NCBI RefSeq assembly: GCF_000148525.1
Contig: NZ_AEDU01000029.1
Location: 1 to 64,000, forward strand
Origin: Streptococcus mitis SK564
GTDB lineage: Bacteria; Bacillota; Bacilli; Lactobacillales; Streptococcaceae
DNA: 64,000 bases
Reading direction: 5' to 3'
The notes below the pieces were generated by a model that worked only from the letters and a program-made list of their open reading frames with translations, was not told where the DNA came from and searched no databases. Below, one piece after another: positions 1-8,200 of this stretch. The translations under genes were made by a program, and so were the position numbers. How positions within the stretch are numbered: position 1 is the first letter of the stretch; each line of letters opens with the position of its first letter.

Positions 1-1
1 A

Positions 2-157
2 TCATGGTATTATCTTGATACTGCTGGAGCTATGAAGACAGGTTGGTTTACAGTTTCTGGTAAATGGTACTATACCTATAATTCAGGAGATTTATTAGTA
101 AACACCACTACACCCGATGGCTATCGAGTCAATGCTAACGGTGAGTGGGTAGGATAG
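2..157 (+). CDS. C-terminal tail of a choline-binding surface protein (5' end outside window)
   Basis: An open frame runs in from the left edge and stops at TAG 155-157. The 51 residues contain choline-binding repeat signatures: WYYLDTAGAMKTGWF, then GKWYYTYNSGDLLVNTT, ending in DGYRVNANGEWVG. Repeats of this type bind phosphocholine on teichoic acid and anchor proteins non-covalently to the streptococcal cell wall. The ending is typical of PspA/CbpA/Cbp-family proteins, but the functional domain lies outside the window, so I do not name the gene. It lies about 670 bp left of the first rpsI attachment repeat. It may therefore belong to a further element or to the neighbouring chromosome. Confidence 0.85.
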   Translation, partial: SWYYLDTAGAMKTGWFTVSGKWYYTYNSGDLLVNTTTPDGYRVNANGEWVG

Positions 158-190
158 GTATCCATTAGCTAAATCTAATCATTCTGAACT

Positions 191-224
191 AAAAAATCTT
201 CTTACATATGTAGGAAGATTTTTT
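191..224 (+). terminator. Rho-independent terminator of the choline-binding gene
   Basis: An A-rich arm around AAAATCTTC (191-205) pairs with GAAGATTTT around 213-224, with CATATG in the loop and a T-rich right arm. It lies 34 bases after the stop. Confidence 0.75.
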
Positions 225-227
225 AGA

Positions 228-276
228 TTCTCAAAACTAGTTTAAAAGACTACGCTATTTAAACCAATTTTGAGAA
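228..276. repeat. Imperfect inverted repeat
   Basis: TTCTCAAAACTAGTTTAAA (228-246) and TTTAAACCAATTTTGAGAA (258-276) form 19-bp arms with two mismatches around an 11-base loop. No T-tract follows. Function unknown. Confidence 0.5.
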
Positions 277-465
277 TGGATATATAAGGATATTCAGAAA
301 TCTAGTTGGTCAACTTTTGTATTTTGAATATACCTTAGATGGTGACGATGTCTTGGTATATCTGATACTCACTTACATATTCTAACTTATTTTAACTAAG
401 ATAAAACTGTAGTGGTGAATTTGCTACAAATAGTGTAGAGGCGTTATTTGAAAAATATACAAAAA

Positions 466-502
466 AGGAACTCCAATTTACATTTGAGTTCCTCTTACTT
501 TT
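466..502 (+). terminator. Probable terminator hairpin
   Basis: AGGAACTC (466-473) pairs with GAGTTCCT (486-493), followed by a T-rich stretch. No gene is visible directly upstream, so it probably ends a lost gene. Otherwise the 158-829 interval holds no gene I can recognise. Confidence 0.5.
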
Positions 503-698
503 AATTGTCCGAATCAATATTCTTATTTCAAAAAAAGGTAGTGATTCGGCTGATTTTTATTGCAATGTAGTGAAATTTGAAATTTCAAGAATCGCTTTAA
601 ATCAAGGTTTCTACCGTATATTGACGTGTAGTGAATCCCTATTTCACTTCTGTAAAACTAAATAAGGGAAACTTTTGATATTCTGGTTCGATTTTTGC

Positions 699-829
699 TT
701 ATTTTTTATGAAAGTTTACCTTATTTTGATGAAATTGATTAAAATTAGTTGAAATTTTATGTTTTGAAAACTTATGAAAACGTTGATTTTAAAGCACTTT
801 GAAATTAGATGAAATAAGTGGTGCCCCAA
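699..829. other. Right end of a type-B mobile element
   Basis: AGTTTACCTTATTTT (712-726) matches motifs found just inside att2 and att4. ACGTTGATTTTAAAG (about 780-794) also occurs directly upstream of att4 (20344-20358). These shared end sequences mark the distal end of an element of the same family as the integrase remnants at 14.9 and 20.5 kb. Its body lies to the left of, or has been deleted from, this window. Confidence 0.5.
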
Positions 830-909
830 CCAGGTCTTAAGAAAGCTCGTAAAGCATCACAATTCTCAAAACGTTAATCAATACGATTATATCAACGTTT
901 CAAAGCACT
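830..909 (+). repeat. att1: duplicated 3' end of rpsI (attachment site)
   Basis: Read in frame, the first 45 bases encode PGLKKARKASQFSKR followed by TAA, which is the conserved C-terminus of ribosomal protein S9. The 80 bases match att2 (14784-14863) at 79 positions. The rest of rpsI is absent upstream. The sequence is therefore an attachment-site copy left by integration into the 3' end of rpsI, not a gene. It bounds element A on the left. Confidence 0.88.
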
Positions 910-938
910 TTGCAAAAATTTTGCAAAGTGCTTTTTTG
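902..938 (+). terminator. Terminator overlapping att1
   Basis: AAAGCACTTTGCA (about 902-914) pairs with TGCAAAGTGCTTT (about 921-933) and a T-run follows. It is the equivalent of the rpsI terminator in this copy. Confidence 0.8.
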
Positions 939-963
939 TCGATTTTTGAGCTCAAATAGCTTT

Positions 964-987
964 GTGATAACCTTCTGATAACCTCTT
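964..987. repeat. Candidate integrase arm-type sites, left end of element A
   Basis: GTGATAACC (964-972) is followed by TGATAACCTCTT (976-987). The same pair in the same orientation occurs at 14660-14683, just inside att2. A pair at both ends, close to att, is the usual layout of arm-binding sites for Tn916-type integrases with an N-terminal AP2-like domain. Binding is inferred. Confidence 0.5.
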
Positions 988-1008
988 CTAAATTTTTAAA
1001 ATCATGAT

Positions 1009-2163
1009 TTATTTTGCTTTATTGAGATAGTCTGCAAATTTGTCAATAGAGTTTTTCTCACCAGTTTTTGTGGTGTGAGTATAGACATCTAATGTCACCT
1101 GACTGCTTGCGTGGCCAAGTCGTTTTGATGTATTAGAAGGGTCGATTCCAATTTCAGACATAAGTGTTGCATGTGTATGTCTGAACCCATGTGGGCTAAT
1201 TGGTTTTAATTTATGCTTTTTAATGATTCGATTCAGTACGTTATTAATGTAGTCAGCATGAAGGGGCTCAATTTTGTCATTGCTTGATATGTAAGAGAAC
1301 ATATATTCGTTACTAATATTCAGCTTTGTAAGAGGCAACTGAGATTGTTCTTTTAGATAGAAATTTCTCCATTGTTTAATAATATCGATTGTCTCATCAT
1401 CAAGATAGATTGTACGAACTGAAGATTCATTCTTTGTACTCTTTTCAATCGCTTTACCGTCAATTCTTCCTAGACTTTTATCTATGTTCAATAGATTGCT
1501 GTCAAAGTTAATATCAGCCCATTTTAAAGCGTATAACTCCCCTTTTCGTAGTCCACTAAATGCAAGCAGTCTAAATAAAGCAAAATGTTTAAATGGCTCA
1601 GTTTCTTTCACTATATCAAGGAAATGATGTAATTCCTCCAGAGACCAAAAATTATCTGATCTAGTTTTTTTGATTTTAGGCATGATAACATTCTTCATTG
1701 GATTTCGATCAATGTAGTTCATGTTGATTGCAAAATCAAAAATTTTTGAGGTATAGGATTTTATCTGTTTGATATTTTTGAAAGTCTGAGATTTTTGTGT
1801 AATAAAGTTTTGACAGTCTAAAGGACTGATTTGGTCAATAAATTTATCGCCAAATATTGGTAGAATATGTATTCGATAGATATTCTTAGTTTGGGAAGAA
1901 GTTGTTTCTTCAACGGTACCAACATAGGCATTAAACCATTCTTGATAAAGTTCTTTATAAGTGACTTTGGGGTTAGGTTTGTCGGTACTTACTGTGGGGG
2001 CAACGACACCAGCTTCTAAACGAGCTTCGTACAATTTTGCCTCTTTTTTGGTTTTGAACCCTCTCTTTAAGTGCCTTTTTTTCTTTCCATAAGCATCTAA
2101 GCCAATGTAAAAGCTGACATAGTATAGGATTCCTTTTTTTGTTTTGTATTTGTGTATAGACAT
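1009..2163 (-). CDS. int: Tyrosine recombinase (integrase) of the rpsI-targeting element A
   Basis: This 384-residue enzyme should catalyse site-specific integration and excision at the rpsI 3' end. Residues about 1-50 form an AP2-like arm-binding domain (IHKYKTKKGILYYVSFYIG). Residues 65-160 are the SAM-like core-binding domain. The catalytic domain shows R206 (FSGLRKGEL), H325 and R328 (HGFRHTHA), H351 (LGHAS) and nucleophile Y361 (LDVYTHT), so all key residues are present. It is transcribed toward att1, as is usual for integrases beside their attachment site. Candidate arm sites lie just past its 3' end. The stop is 100 bp from att1, and a divergent regulatory module follows upstream. Confidence 0.95.
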   Translation of the reverse strand: MSIHKYKTKKGILYYVSFYIGLDAYGKKKRHLKRGFKTKKEAKLYEARLEAGVVAPTVSTDKPNPKVTYKELYQEWFNAYVGTVEETTSSQTKNIYRIHILPIFGDKFIDQISPLDCQNFITQKSQTFKNIKQIKSYTSKIFDFAINMNYIDRNPMKNVIMPKIKKTRSDNFWSLEELHHFLDIVKETEPFKHFALFRLLAFSGLRKGELYALKWADINFDSNLLNIDKSLGRIDGKAIEKSTKNESSVRTIYLDDETIDIIKQWRNFYLKEQSQLPLTKLNISNEYMFSYISSNDKIEPLHADYINNVLNRIIKKHKLKPISPHGFRHTHATLMSEIGIDPSNTSKRLGHASSQVTLDVYTHTTKTGEKNSIDKFADYLNKAK

Positions 2164-2181
2164 TTTTTCTCCGTATCTAAG

Positions 2182-2207
2182 TTTTCGGAGCTTATGTAAT
2201 TGAGAAA
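2182..2207 (+). repeat. Dispersed 26-bp repeat, copy 1
   Basis: The core is TTTTCGGAGCTTATGTAATT. Copy 2 is at 2841-2866 (23/26 identical) and copy 3 is inverted at 14626-14651 (25/26). This copy lies between the integrase start and the repressor stop. It may be a binding site for the integrase or the excisionase-like protein. Confidence 0.6.
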
Positions 2208-2214
2208 TGAGTGT

Positions 2215-2733
2215 CTATCTATTTTTTCTATCTTCTTGGCGGATAGCGTATTCGTCTGTTTTAATCCAGCTCTGCCAAACTTTAGAATCTTTATTTTGGT
2301 GATTCATATAATCTATAAACTCAGACATAAAACGTTTGTTTTTCTCAGCTAGATATTCTGAGAATATATGACGAAATTCATCTGAAAAACTATCATCAAG
2401 TGGTAGTGTTAATGCCCTTTCGCCAAATTCGATGCTCTTCTTTAACTTCTCCATATCGCTTTTAAAAGGTGTCACAGAACCAATTTTAGATGTTTTGAAA
2501 CTATCTGTAACAATTTTAAGATTTGATGGAGCGTGTGGGTTGCTATCAAGTCCCATAATGTAAGCGACGGAAACATTAAAGTATTTTGCCAATTTTTCAG
2601 CATTATCTTTTTTAGGTTTGCGGATTCCTTGATTGTATCCAGAAAGTGTAGGATAGGCTATATTTGTAGCTTCGCTAATTTCTGTCAATTTTTTTCCGCT
2701 ATTTTCTATCAGTTTAGTAATATGATTCGTCAT
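2215..2733 (-). CDS. XRE-family repressor of element A
   Basis: The start is taken at ATG 2733, which has an AGGAGG ribosome site 10 bases upstream; a longer frame to 2832 has none. The 172-residue protein starts with a helix-turn-helix of the Cro/CI type (residues about 5-60: KLTEISEATNIAYPTLSGYNQGIRKPKKDNAEKLAKYFNV) and has an acidic/basic C-terminal region without a recognisable peptidase. It is transcribed divergently from the excisionase-like gene at 2881 across an operator array, the classic layout of a lysogeny-type switch. It probably represses excision and replication genes and its own promoter. Confidence 0.85.
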   Translation of the reverse strand: MTNHITKLIENSGKKLTEISEATNIAYPTLSGYNQGIRKPKKDNAEKLAKYFNVSVAYIMGLDSNPHAPSNLKIVTDSFKTSKIGSVTPFKSDMEKLKKSIEFGERALTLPLDDSFSDEFRHIFSEYLAEKNKRFMSEFIDYMNHQNKDSKVWQSWIKTDEYAIRQEDRKNR

Positions 2734-2766
2734 AAGAACCTCCTTTTTATCATTATAACACATTTT

Positions 2767-2827
2767 ATTCTTTTTGAATAAAAAAGCTTGACAAAAATTC
2801 AAAAAGGATATATAATTCAAAATGAAT
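2767..2827. promoter_or_regulatory. Operator array with ATTC-N5-GAAT sites
   Basis: Two exact ATTC-N5-GAAT dyads are centred at 2773 and 2821, and a degenerate one (ATTC-N5-GGAT) is centred at 2803. One overlaps the -10 box of the rightward promoter. The spacing of 30 and 18 bp and the location between divergent genes support a repressor operator. Confidence 0.6.
2788..2816 (+). promoter_or_regulatory. Strong sigma-A promoter for the excisionase/replication operon
   Basis: TTGACA (2788-2793) and TATAAT (2811-2816) match both consensus hexamers exactly with a 17-bp spacer. It points toward the gene at 2881 and is embedded in the operator array. Confidence 0.85.
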
Positions 2828-2840
2828 AACAAATTAAATG

Positions 2841-2866
2841 GTTTCGGAGCTTATTTAATTTAGAAA
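2841..2866 (+). repeat. Dispersed 26-bp repeat, copy 2
   Basis: It lies in the leader of the excisionase-like gene, 14 bases before its ATG, between the promoter and the ribosome site. It differs from copy 1 at three positions. Confidence 0.55.
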
Positions 2867-2880
2867 CGAGGTGTGAATTT

Positions 2881-3162
2881 ATGTCGGAAACTACTTTAGT
2901 TGTCCAGCTTCCTAAAGAATTAGAGAAGCAATTACGTGCTCACTATGATGAGATGATTTCAAATGCTGTAGCAAGAGTATTTGAAGATAAAGAACTTTAT
3001 AAACCTATGGTTCGTATGTCAGGTTTGTCTAGGTGGTTAGATGTATCTACGACAACAATCCAAAAATGGACGAAAGAAGGAATGCCAACCATGGTGATTG
3101 ATGGAGTGACTTTATACGATAAAAGAGCAGTAACACGATGGTTGAAGCAATATGAAAGATAG
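2881..3162 (+). CDS. Excisionase-like helix-turn-helix protein
   Basis: This small 93-residue basic protein has a winged-HTH/MerR-like segment at residues about 45-90 (GLSRWLDVSTTTIQKWTKEGMP, then a wing with VTLYDKRAVTRWLKQY). The first 40 residues look helical. Proteins of this size, first in the rightward operon of a tyrosine-recombinase element and opposite the repressor, are usually recombination directionality factors or activators. I cannot tell which from sequence. It starts at ATG with GAGGTG upstream and is driven by the promoter at 2788-2816. Confidence 0.7.
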   Translation: MSETTLVVQLPKELEKQLRAHYDEMISNAVARVFEDKELYKPMVRMSGLSRWLDVSTTTIQKWTKEGMPTMVIDGVTLYDKRAVTRWLKQYER

Positions 3163-3170
3163 GTACTCGT

Positions 3171-4010
3171 ATGAATGGTGTTCAGTGGATCAAGATAACA
3201 ACAGATATATTTGATGATGAAAAAATTCAGCTAATAGAATCAATGCCAGAAGGAGATACTCTTATTGTAATATGGTTTAAAATTCTGGTGCTTGCAGGAA
3301 AGCAAAATAATAGTGGCATATTAAGTCTAGGGAACAAGGTTTATTACACAGAAGAGATGCTTTCAACAGTGTTTAGGCGAAAGGCTACATCTGTAAAATT
3401 AGCTCTCAGCATGTTTGAAGAATTTGGCATGATAGAAATCATAGATGGCGCTATTACCATTCCAAAATGGGAGAAACATCAGAATATAGATGGACTAGAA
3501 AAGATTAGAAAACAAACTAGGTAACGTGTTGCTCGTCATAGACAAAAACAAAAAGCACTAATTACAGGCGAGCCACAACTCGTTTTAGACTGTAACGTTA
3601 CAGTAACGGATGAAAATGATAATGTAACGCAAGAGATTAAGAACAAGAGTAAGAATAAGAAAGAGATTGAGAATATACTGGATAATAGTTCTAGAAAGCC
3701 TGAAACTTATATTCCACCCAAATATTATTCTTTGTTAGAATCCATTTCTTATAAGTACAATGATAGATTTTTGTATCCTAACAATTACACTTTAACACAT
3801 GCTCAGAAGATGAAGATAGGCGAGTATTTGGCTAGTGGGTATGTAACTAGTGATGAAGTCATTAGCATGATTGAACGGATTCCTGAGGATGCGACGTCTC
3901 CTTTGGCGTATTTATTTAAGTCTATGGAGAATTTAAAGCAGGAACGTATGCTGGAGTGCAAAGCTATTGCCCATGAAAATGCCCGAAAGAAGTATATGAT
4001 AAATGAGTAG
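3171..4010 (+). pseudogene. Phage-type replication initiator broken by an in-frame stop
   Basis: The first part (3171-3524) is a typical N-terminal replisome-organiser winged-helix domain (MNGVQWIKITTDIFDDEKI ... IPKWEKHQNIDGLEKIRKQTR). TAA at 3522-3524 stops it. The same frame then continues without interruption through RVARHRQKQKALITGE, a linker rich in N and K, and a C-terminal domain (LTHAQKMKIGEYLASGYV) ending at 4010. Intact relatives read KQTRERV here, so a single GAA to TAA change explains the stop. The whole frame is 279 codons. A downstream TTG at 3732 could restart translation of the C-terminal part. It overlaps the next gene by 8 bases, so the operon is otherwise intact. Confidence 0.8.
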
Positions 4011-4362
4011 ATATAGGACTGTTCTAAAGAAATGTTACATCACTGAGGAGCAAAATGAAATAGTGAATAACTTGATTGAAATGACAAATCATCTAAGTTT
4101 TTCCTCTTATGCCAGAAAAATGTTATTTAAGAGCTCGCCTATTTATCTTCAATTTGATTTTGAATCTTATCATGACTTTATATTTCAAGTTAGAAGAATT
4201 ATCAATAACTTACGTCAGTTAGAAAGAATAGCAGAACAAAGTGAGGATTTGGATAATGTAAGGATATTTCACTACTGCGTTGAGCTGATGATAGAATATG
4301 AAAAGAAGACAAGTAAACAAGTGAAAGAACTTGTAAAACGACTAAATAAGAAAACGAGGTGA
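4003..4362 (+). CDS. MobC-like relaxosome accessory protein 1
   Basis: This basic 119-residue protein fits the MobC/ribbon-helix-helix family: an N-terminal strand (RTVLKKCYITEEQNEIVNNLIEMTN), a SSYARKML segment and a helical tail with VRRIINNLRQLERIAEQ. MobC proteins bind oriT and help a relaxase open the DNA. It is paralogous to the next gene and overlaps the replication pseudogene by 8 bases. No relaxase gene is recognisable in the element, so mobilisation would need a relaxase in trans. Confidence 0.6.
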   Translation: MSRYRTVLKKCYITEEQNEIVNNLIEMTNHLSFSSYARKMLFKSSPIYLQFDFESYHDFIFQVRRIINNLRQLERIAEQSEDLDNVRIFHYCVELMIEYEKKTSKQVKELVKRLNKKTR

Positions 4363-4369
4363 TAGGACC

Positions 4370-4702
4370 ATGAGAATAAAATCTGTGTTGAAACAGGTGT
4401 TTTTGACGGAAGAAGAAAATAAAAAATTAAATGATTGTATGAGGAAGGAAAATATTCGTAATTTTTCTGAGTTTGCTAGACAAAAATTAATACGAACAGA
4501 TTTGAACATCCAAAAAGTCTCTTTTGAAGGTTTAGTTCCTTTAACAGAAGAGTTGGAACAAGTCGGAAAGAATATCAATTCTATAGCCCGTCTTGCAACT
4601 GTAGTTGGGAGAATAAGCTATGAAAACAAAATGGATATGTCTATTTTGATGCAAAAAATAGTTGATGTGATGGAGGAAAAAGATGTTTATTTTCAAAAGT
4701 AA
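4370..4702 (+). CDS. MobC-like relaxosome accessory protein 2
   Basis: This 110-residue paralogue of the preceding protein shares the pattern KSVLKQVFLTEEENKKLNDCM, FSEFARQKL and LEQVGKNINSIARLA. The last block is the typical MobC helix (VGKNINSIA). It starts at ATG 4370 after GAGGTGATAGG. Two adjacent MobC-type genes suggest a heteromeric oriT-binding complex or a duplication. Its 3' end overlaps the next small gene by 20 bases. Confidence 0.65.
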   Translation: MRIKSVLKQVFLTEEENKKLNDCMRKENIRNFSEFARQKLIRTDLNIQKVSFEGLVPLTEELEQVGKNINSIARLATVVGRISYENKMDMSILMQKIVDVMEEKDVYFQK

Positions 4703-4877
4703 TATGGATAAGGATTTTGATCAGATATGTGAATACATATTGAAATTAAAGCGAGCAGAATTATTTCTTCATGGAATTAAACAACAAGATAAAACGAAGG
4801 CTCGTTTGTATCATGCGATGCTGGAATACTATGATGCTAACCATAAAAAAGAAAGACATATGAGAATTTTAAAATAA
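4683..4877 (+). CDS. Small hypothetical protein of element A
   Basis: This 64-residue charged protein has no recognised family. It begins inside the end of the preceding gene with GGAGG six bases before ATG 4683, implying coupled translation. It is followed four bases later by a terminator, so it is the last gene of the excision/replication/mobilisation operon. Confidence 0.6.
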   Translation: MFIFKSNMDKDFDQICEYILKLKRAELFLHGIKQQDKTKARLYHAMLEYYDANHKKERHMRILK

Positions 4878-4880
4878 GGA

Positions 4881-4910
4881 AACGCTGTTAAAAATTTTGC
4901 AGCGTTTTTT
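4881..4910 (+). terminator. Terminator of the mobilisation operon
   Basis: AACGCTG (4881-4887) pairs with CAGCGTT (4900-4906), followed by TTTT. It separates the core element functions from the defence cargo. Confidence 0.85.
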
Positions 4911-4927
4911 ATATATCTTCTTAAAAT

Positions 4928-5113
4928 ATTTGTACACACAAATGACAGTCAAATTGATTTTTGGGATTATTTTATCGAGAAGGAAAGATTTCTCATAAGA
5001 TGACTTTGCGAGCTCAGAGTCTGTATACACACACTCCCAAAATCATCCTAAAATTTGTATACACAAAGTGTATGTACTTTTTGGGATGATTTGAATTTTG
5101 GGGAATCCCCAAA
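4928..5113. other. oriT- or ori-like cluster of palindromes
   Basis: The 330-bp gap before the restriction gene is full of symmetry. TACACACA and TATACACACA repeats occur at 4931-4940 and 5023-5034. A long dyad pairs AAATCATCC (5040-5048) with GGATGATTT (5084-5092), has AAAA/TTTT inside, and has ATACAC-AAA-GTGTAT (5059-5073) at its tip. It is followed by TTTGGGGAATCCCCAAA (5097-5113). Being next to two MobC-like genes, it is a good candidate transfer origin. A replication origin for the adjacent initiator is the alternative. Confidence 0.45.
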
Positions 5114-5240
5114 CCCCTGATGGAATTATACGAGATAGGAAAAGAAAGTGGTATAATAAACATACGATAGTAACTGTAATATGTTCTGTTCAAATAAATG
5201 AATTATATCTAAATTTTAATTTTGAAAAGAAGGGAATAAA

Positions 5241-8200
5241 ATGACTTTTGATAATTTAGTACATCAGATTAATGGACTTGCTGAAACACAGAGAGATCGA
5301 GGGACATATTTTGAATATTTGGCTCGTGCCTATTTTCAAAATGAACCAACATACCAGAATGAGTTTAAGAATGTATGGATGCTAGCAGATGTTCCAGAGG
5401 AATTTGGAATACCTAAAGTTGATCTTGGAGTAGACTTAGTTGCTGAAAAATTTACTGGTGAATTAGTAGCGATTCAGGCAAAATTCTATAATCATAGTAT
5501 TCAAAAATCTAATATTGATTCTTTTTTAGGGGAACTTGGAAAAGATTATTACGAATCAGGTATTATTGTTGCTTCAACAGATAAATGGGGCAAGAATGCT
5601 GAAAAAGCTTTAGCAGATCGTAGCGATGTTATTCGTATTGGGCTTTCAGATTTAAGAAATTCTCAGATTGATTGGTCAAAATTTTCTTTTGAATCACCAG
5701 AAGTAGTAGCTGTAAAAGCTAAAAAGAAGTTAAGATATTATCAAGAAAGTGCAATTCAGTCTGCATTGAATCATTTTACAGAAAATGATCGTGGACAACT
5801 TATAATGGCGCCTGGAACGGGTAAGACTTTTACGAGTTTAAAAATTGCTGAAGCAATGGCAAGAGATGCCTCTAAGGAACAATATACTATTCTTTATCTA
5901 GTACCTAGTATTCAACTACTTACGCAAACCTTGAGAGGGTGGAACAATGATACAGAAATGACAATGTCTTCTATGGCAGTTACTAGTGATAGAAATGCTA
6001 GTCGTGGCAGTGTCAAGCAAGATGAGTCCAATCTAACAATTAAAGCTAGTGATATTGGTTATCCAGCAACAACCTCGTCAAAAAAAGTTGTTGAAAACTA
6101 CTTAGAATTAATGACAAGACCCAAAAAAGAACTGTTAGTGGTTTTTGGAACTTATCAGTCAATAGATGTTCTTGGTGAAGCACAAAAAGAGGGTTTTCCA
6201 GAGTTTGATTTAATTATCGCAGATGAGGCACACCGTACCACTGGTGCAAAAGCTTTTGGAGATGAAGCATCATCGTTTACGAAGGTACATAGTGATCTAA
6301 ATGTTAAGGGGATAAAACGTCTTTATCAAACAGCAACACCAAAATTATATGGAATTGAGGCTAAGAAAAAAGCAGAAGAAAATTCAAGCGTTATTTCTAG
6401 TATGGATGATGAAAATCTATATGGTAGTGTATTCTATCGTTTAGGTTTTGGAGATGCTATTAGTCAAGATATCCTAACGGATTATAAACTAATGGTTTTG
6501 GCTGTTGACGAAACAGTGGTTCAGAAAGATATGCAAAAAGCTCTTGCTGATTCAGAGAATGGTCTGAATATTGATGATGTGGGGCGTATCATTGGTGTTT
6601 GGAATGGAATGATTAAACGAGAAAGTTTTGCAGATAAAGTTTCTGGCGAACCAATGCAAAGAGCTATAGCCTTTTCTCGGACTATCGAAGATAGTAAAAG
6701 GCTATCAACTCAGTTTGAAAATGTTGTTAATGAATACCTTAATAGTGATGAAGGCTACTCCGTAAATGTTCGTCACGTAGATGGCAGTATGAACGCCCTC
6801 GAAAAAAATGAAGCATTAGATTGGTTAGCTAGTGATGATATTCCTGAAGATTCAGCTCGTATTTTGTCAAATGTTCGCTTCCTAACAGAAGGAATTGATG
6901 TTCCTAATCTTGATGCTATTATCTTCCTGTCTCCTCGAAAATCACAGGTAGATATTGTTCAGGCTGTCGGACGAATCATCCGTAAATTTGAAGGAAAAGA
7001 ATATGGCTACATTATTCTACCAATTGTAGTTCCAGCAGGTGAGACACCAGAAACAATTCTCGATAACAATAAAACATACGATGTTATTTGGCAGGTGTTA
7101 AACGCTCTGCGTTCAGTAGATGAACGTTTTGAAGCTACAGTTAATAAACTAGAATTAAACAAACAAAAACCCAAAAATATCCAAGTTATTGGGGTTGGTG
7201 GTGCACCAGATGATCCTAATTTCAATGATAGTTATGTGAAAGAGCCAATAGTTGCTTATCAAACAGAACTTGAACTTGAATGGGAAACTGTCGAGGGTGC
7301 AATTTATGGTAAGATTGTTCAAAAAGTGGGGGACAGGCGTTACTTAGAAGACTGGTCAAAAGATGTAGCTGATATTGCTAGACGTCACATTCAAGGAATT
7401 GAGTTCATCTTAGAACAAAATCCTGATAGTAAATCTGCTTTTGATAAATTCCTTCATAGCTTACAACACAATATCAATGAATCAATTGACCAAAGTCAAG
7501 CGATTGAGATGTTGGCGCAACACTTAATTACTTTACCAATTTTTGATGCTCTCTTTGGAGAATACAGTTTTGTTAAGAACAATCCAGTAAGTTCTGCCAT
7601 GGAACAAATTGTAGAGGAACTATCACAATTTGGTTTTGAAAAAGAGCAGAAAGAATTGCAACCATTTTATGATTCAGTTCGTCTACGTGCAGAGGGAATT
7701 GATAACGCTCAAGCTAAGCAGAAAATCATTATTACTCTGTATGATAAATTCTTTTCTACTGGCTTTAAATCAACCACAGAAAGATTAGGTATTGTCTTTA
7801 CTCCTGTAGAAGTTGTAGATTTTATTGTCAAATCGGTCGATGTAGTTTTGAGAAAGCATTTTGGTAAGACTTTAGCGAGTGAAAATGTTCATATTTTGGA
7901 TCCATTTACTGGAACTGGAACATTTATCACTAGAACATTGCATTACTTGAAGTCATTGATGGATAGTGGTGAAATTACCTTTGATGATATTCTAAGAAAA
8001 TATACACAAGAATTGCATGCGAATGAGATTGTTCTTTTAAGCTATTACATTGCTGCCATTAATATTGAAGCTGTATTTGATGAAATTAATGGCGATGAAC
8101 CGTATACACCATTTGAAGGAATTGTATTAACAGATACCTTTGAATCAACAGAACTAGAGGATACTTTGGATGATTCCTTCTTTGGTACCAATGATAAGCG

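Noticed and set aside
830-874. att repeats as small S9-like genes
   Set aside because: Only the last 15 codons are present, without a start codon, so they are integration footprints.
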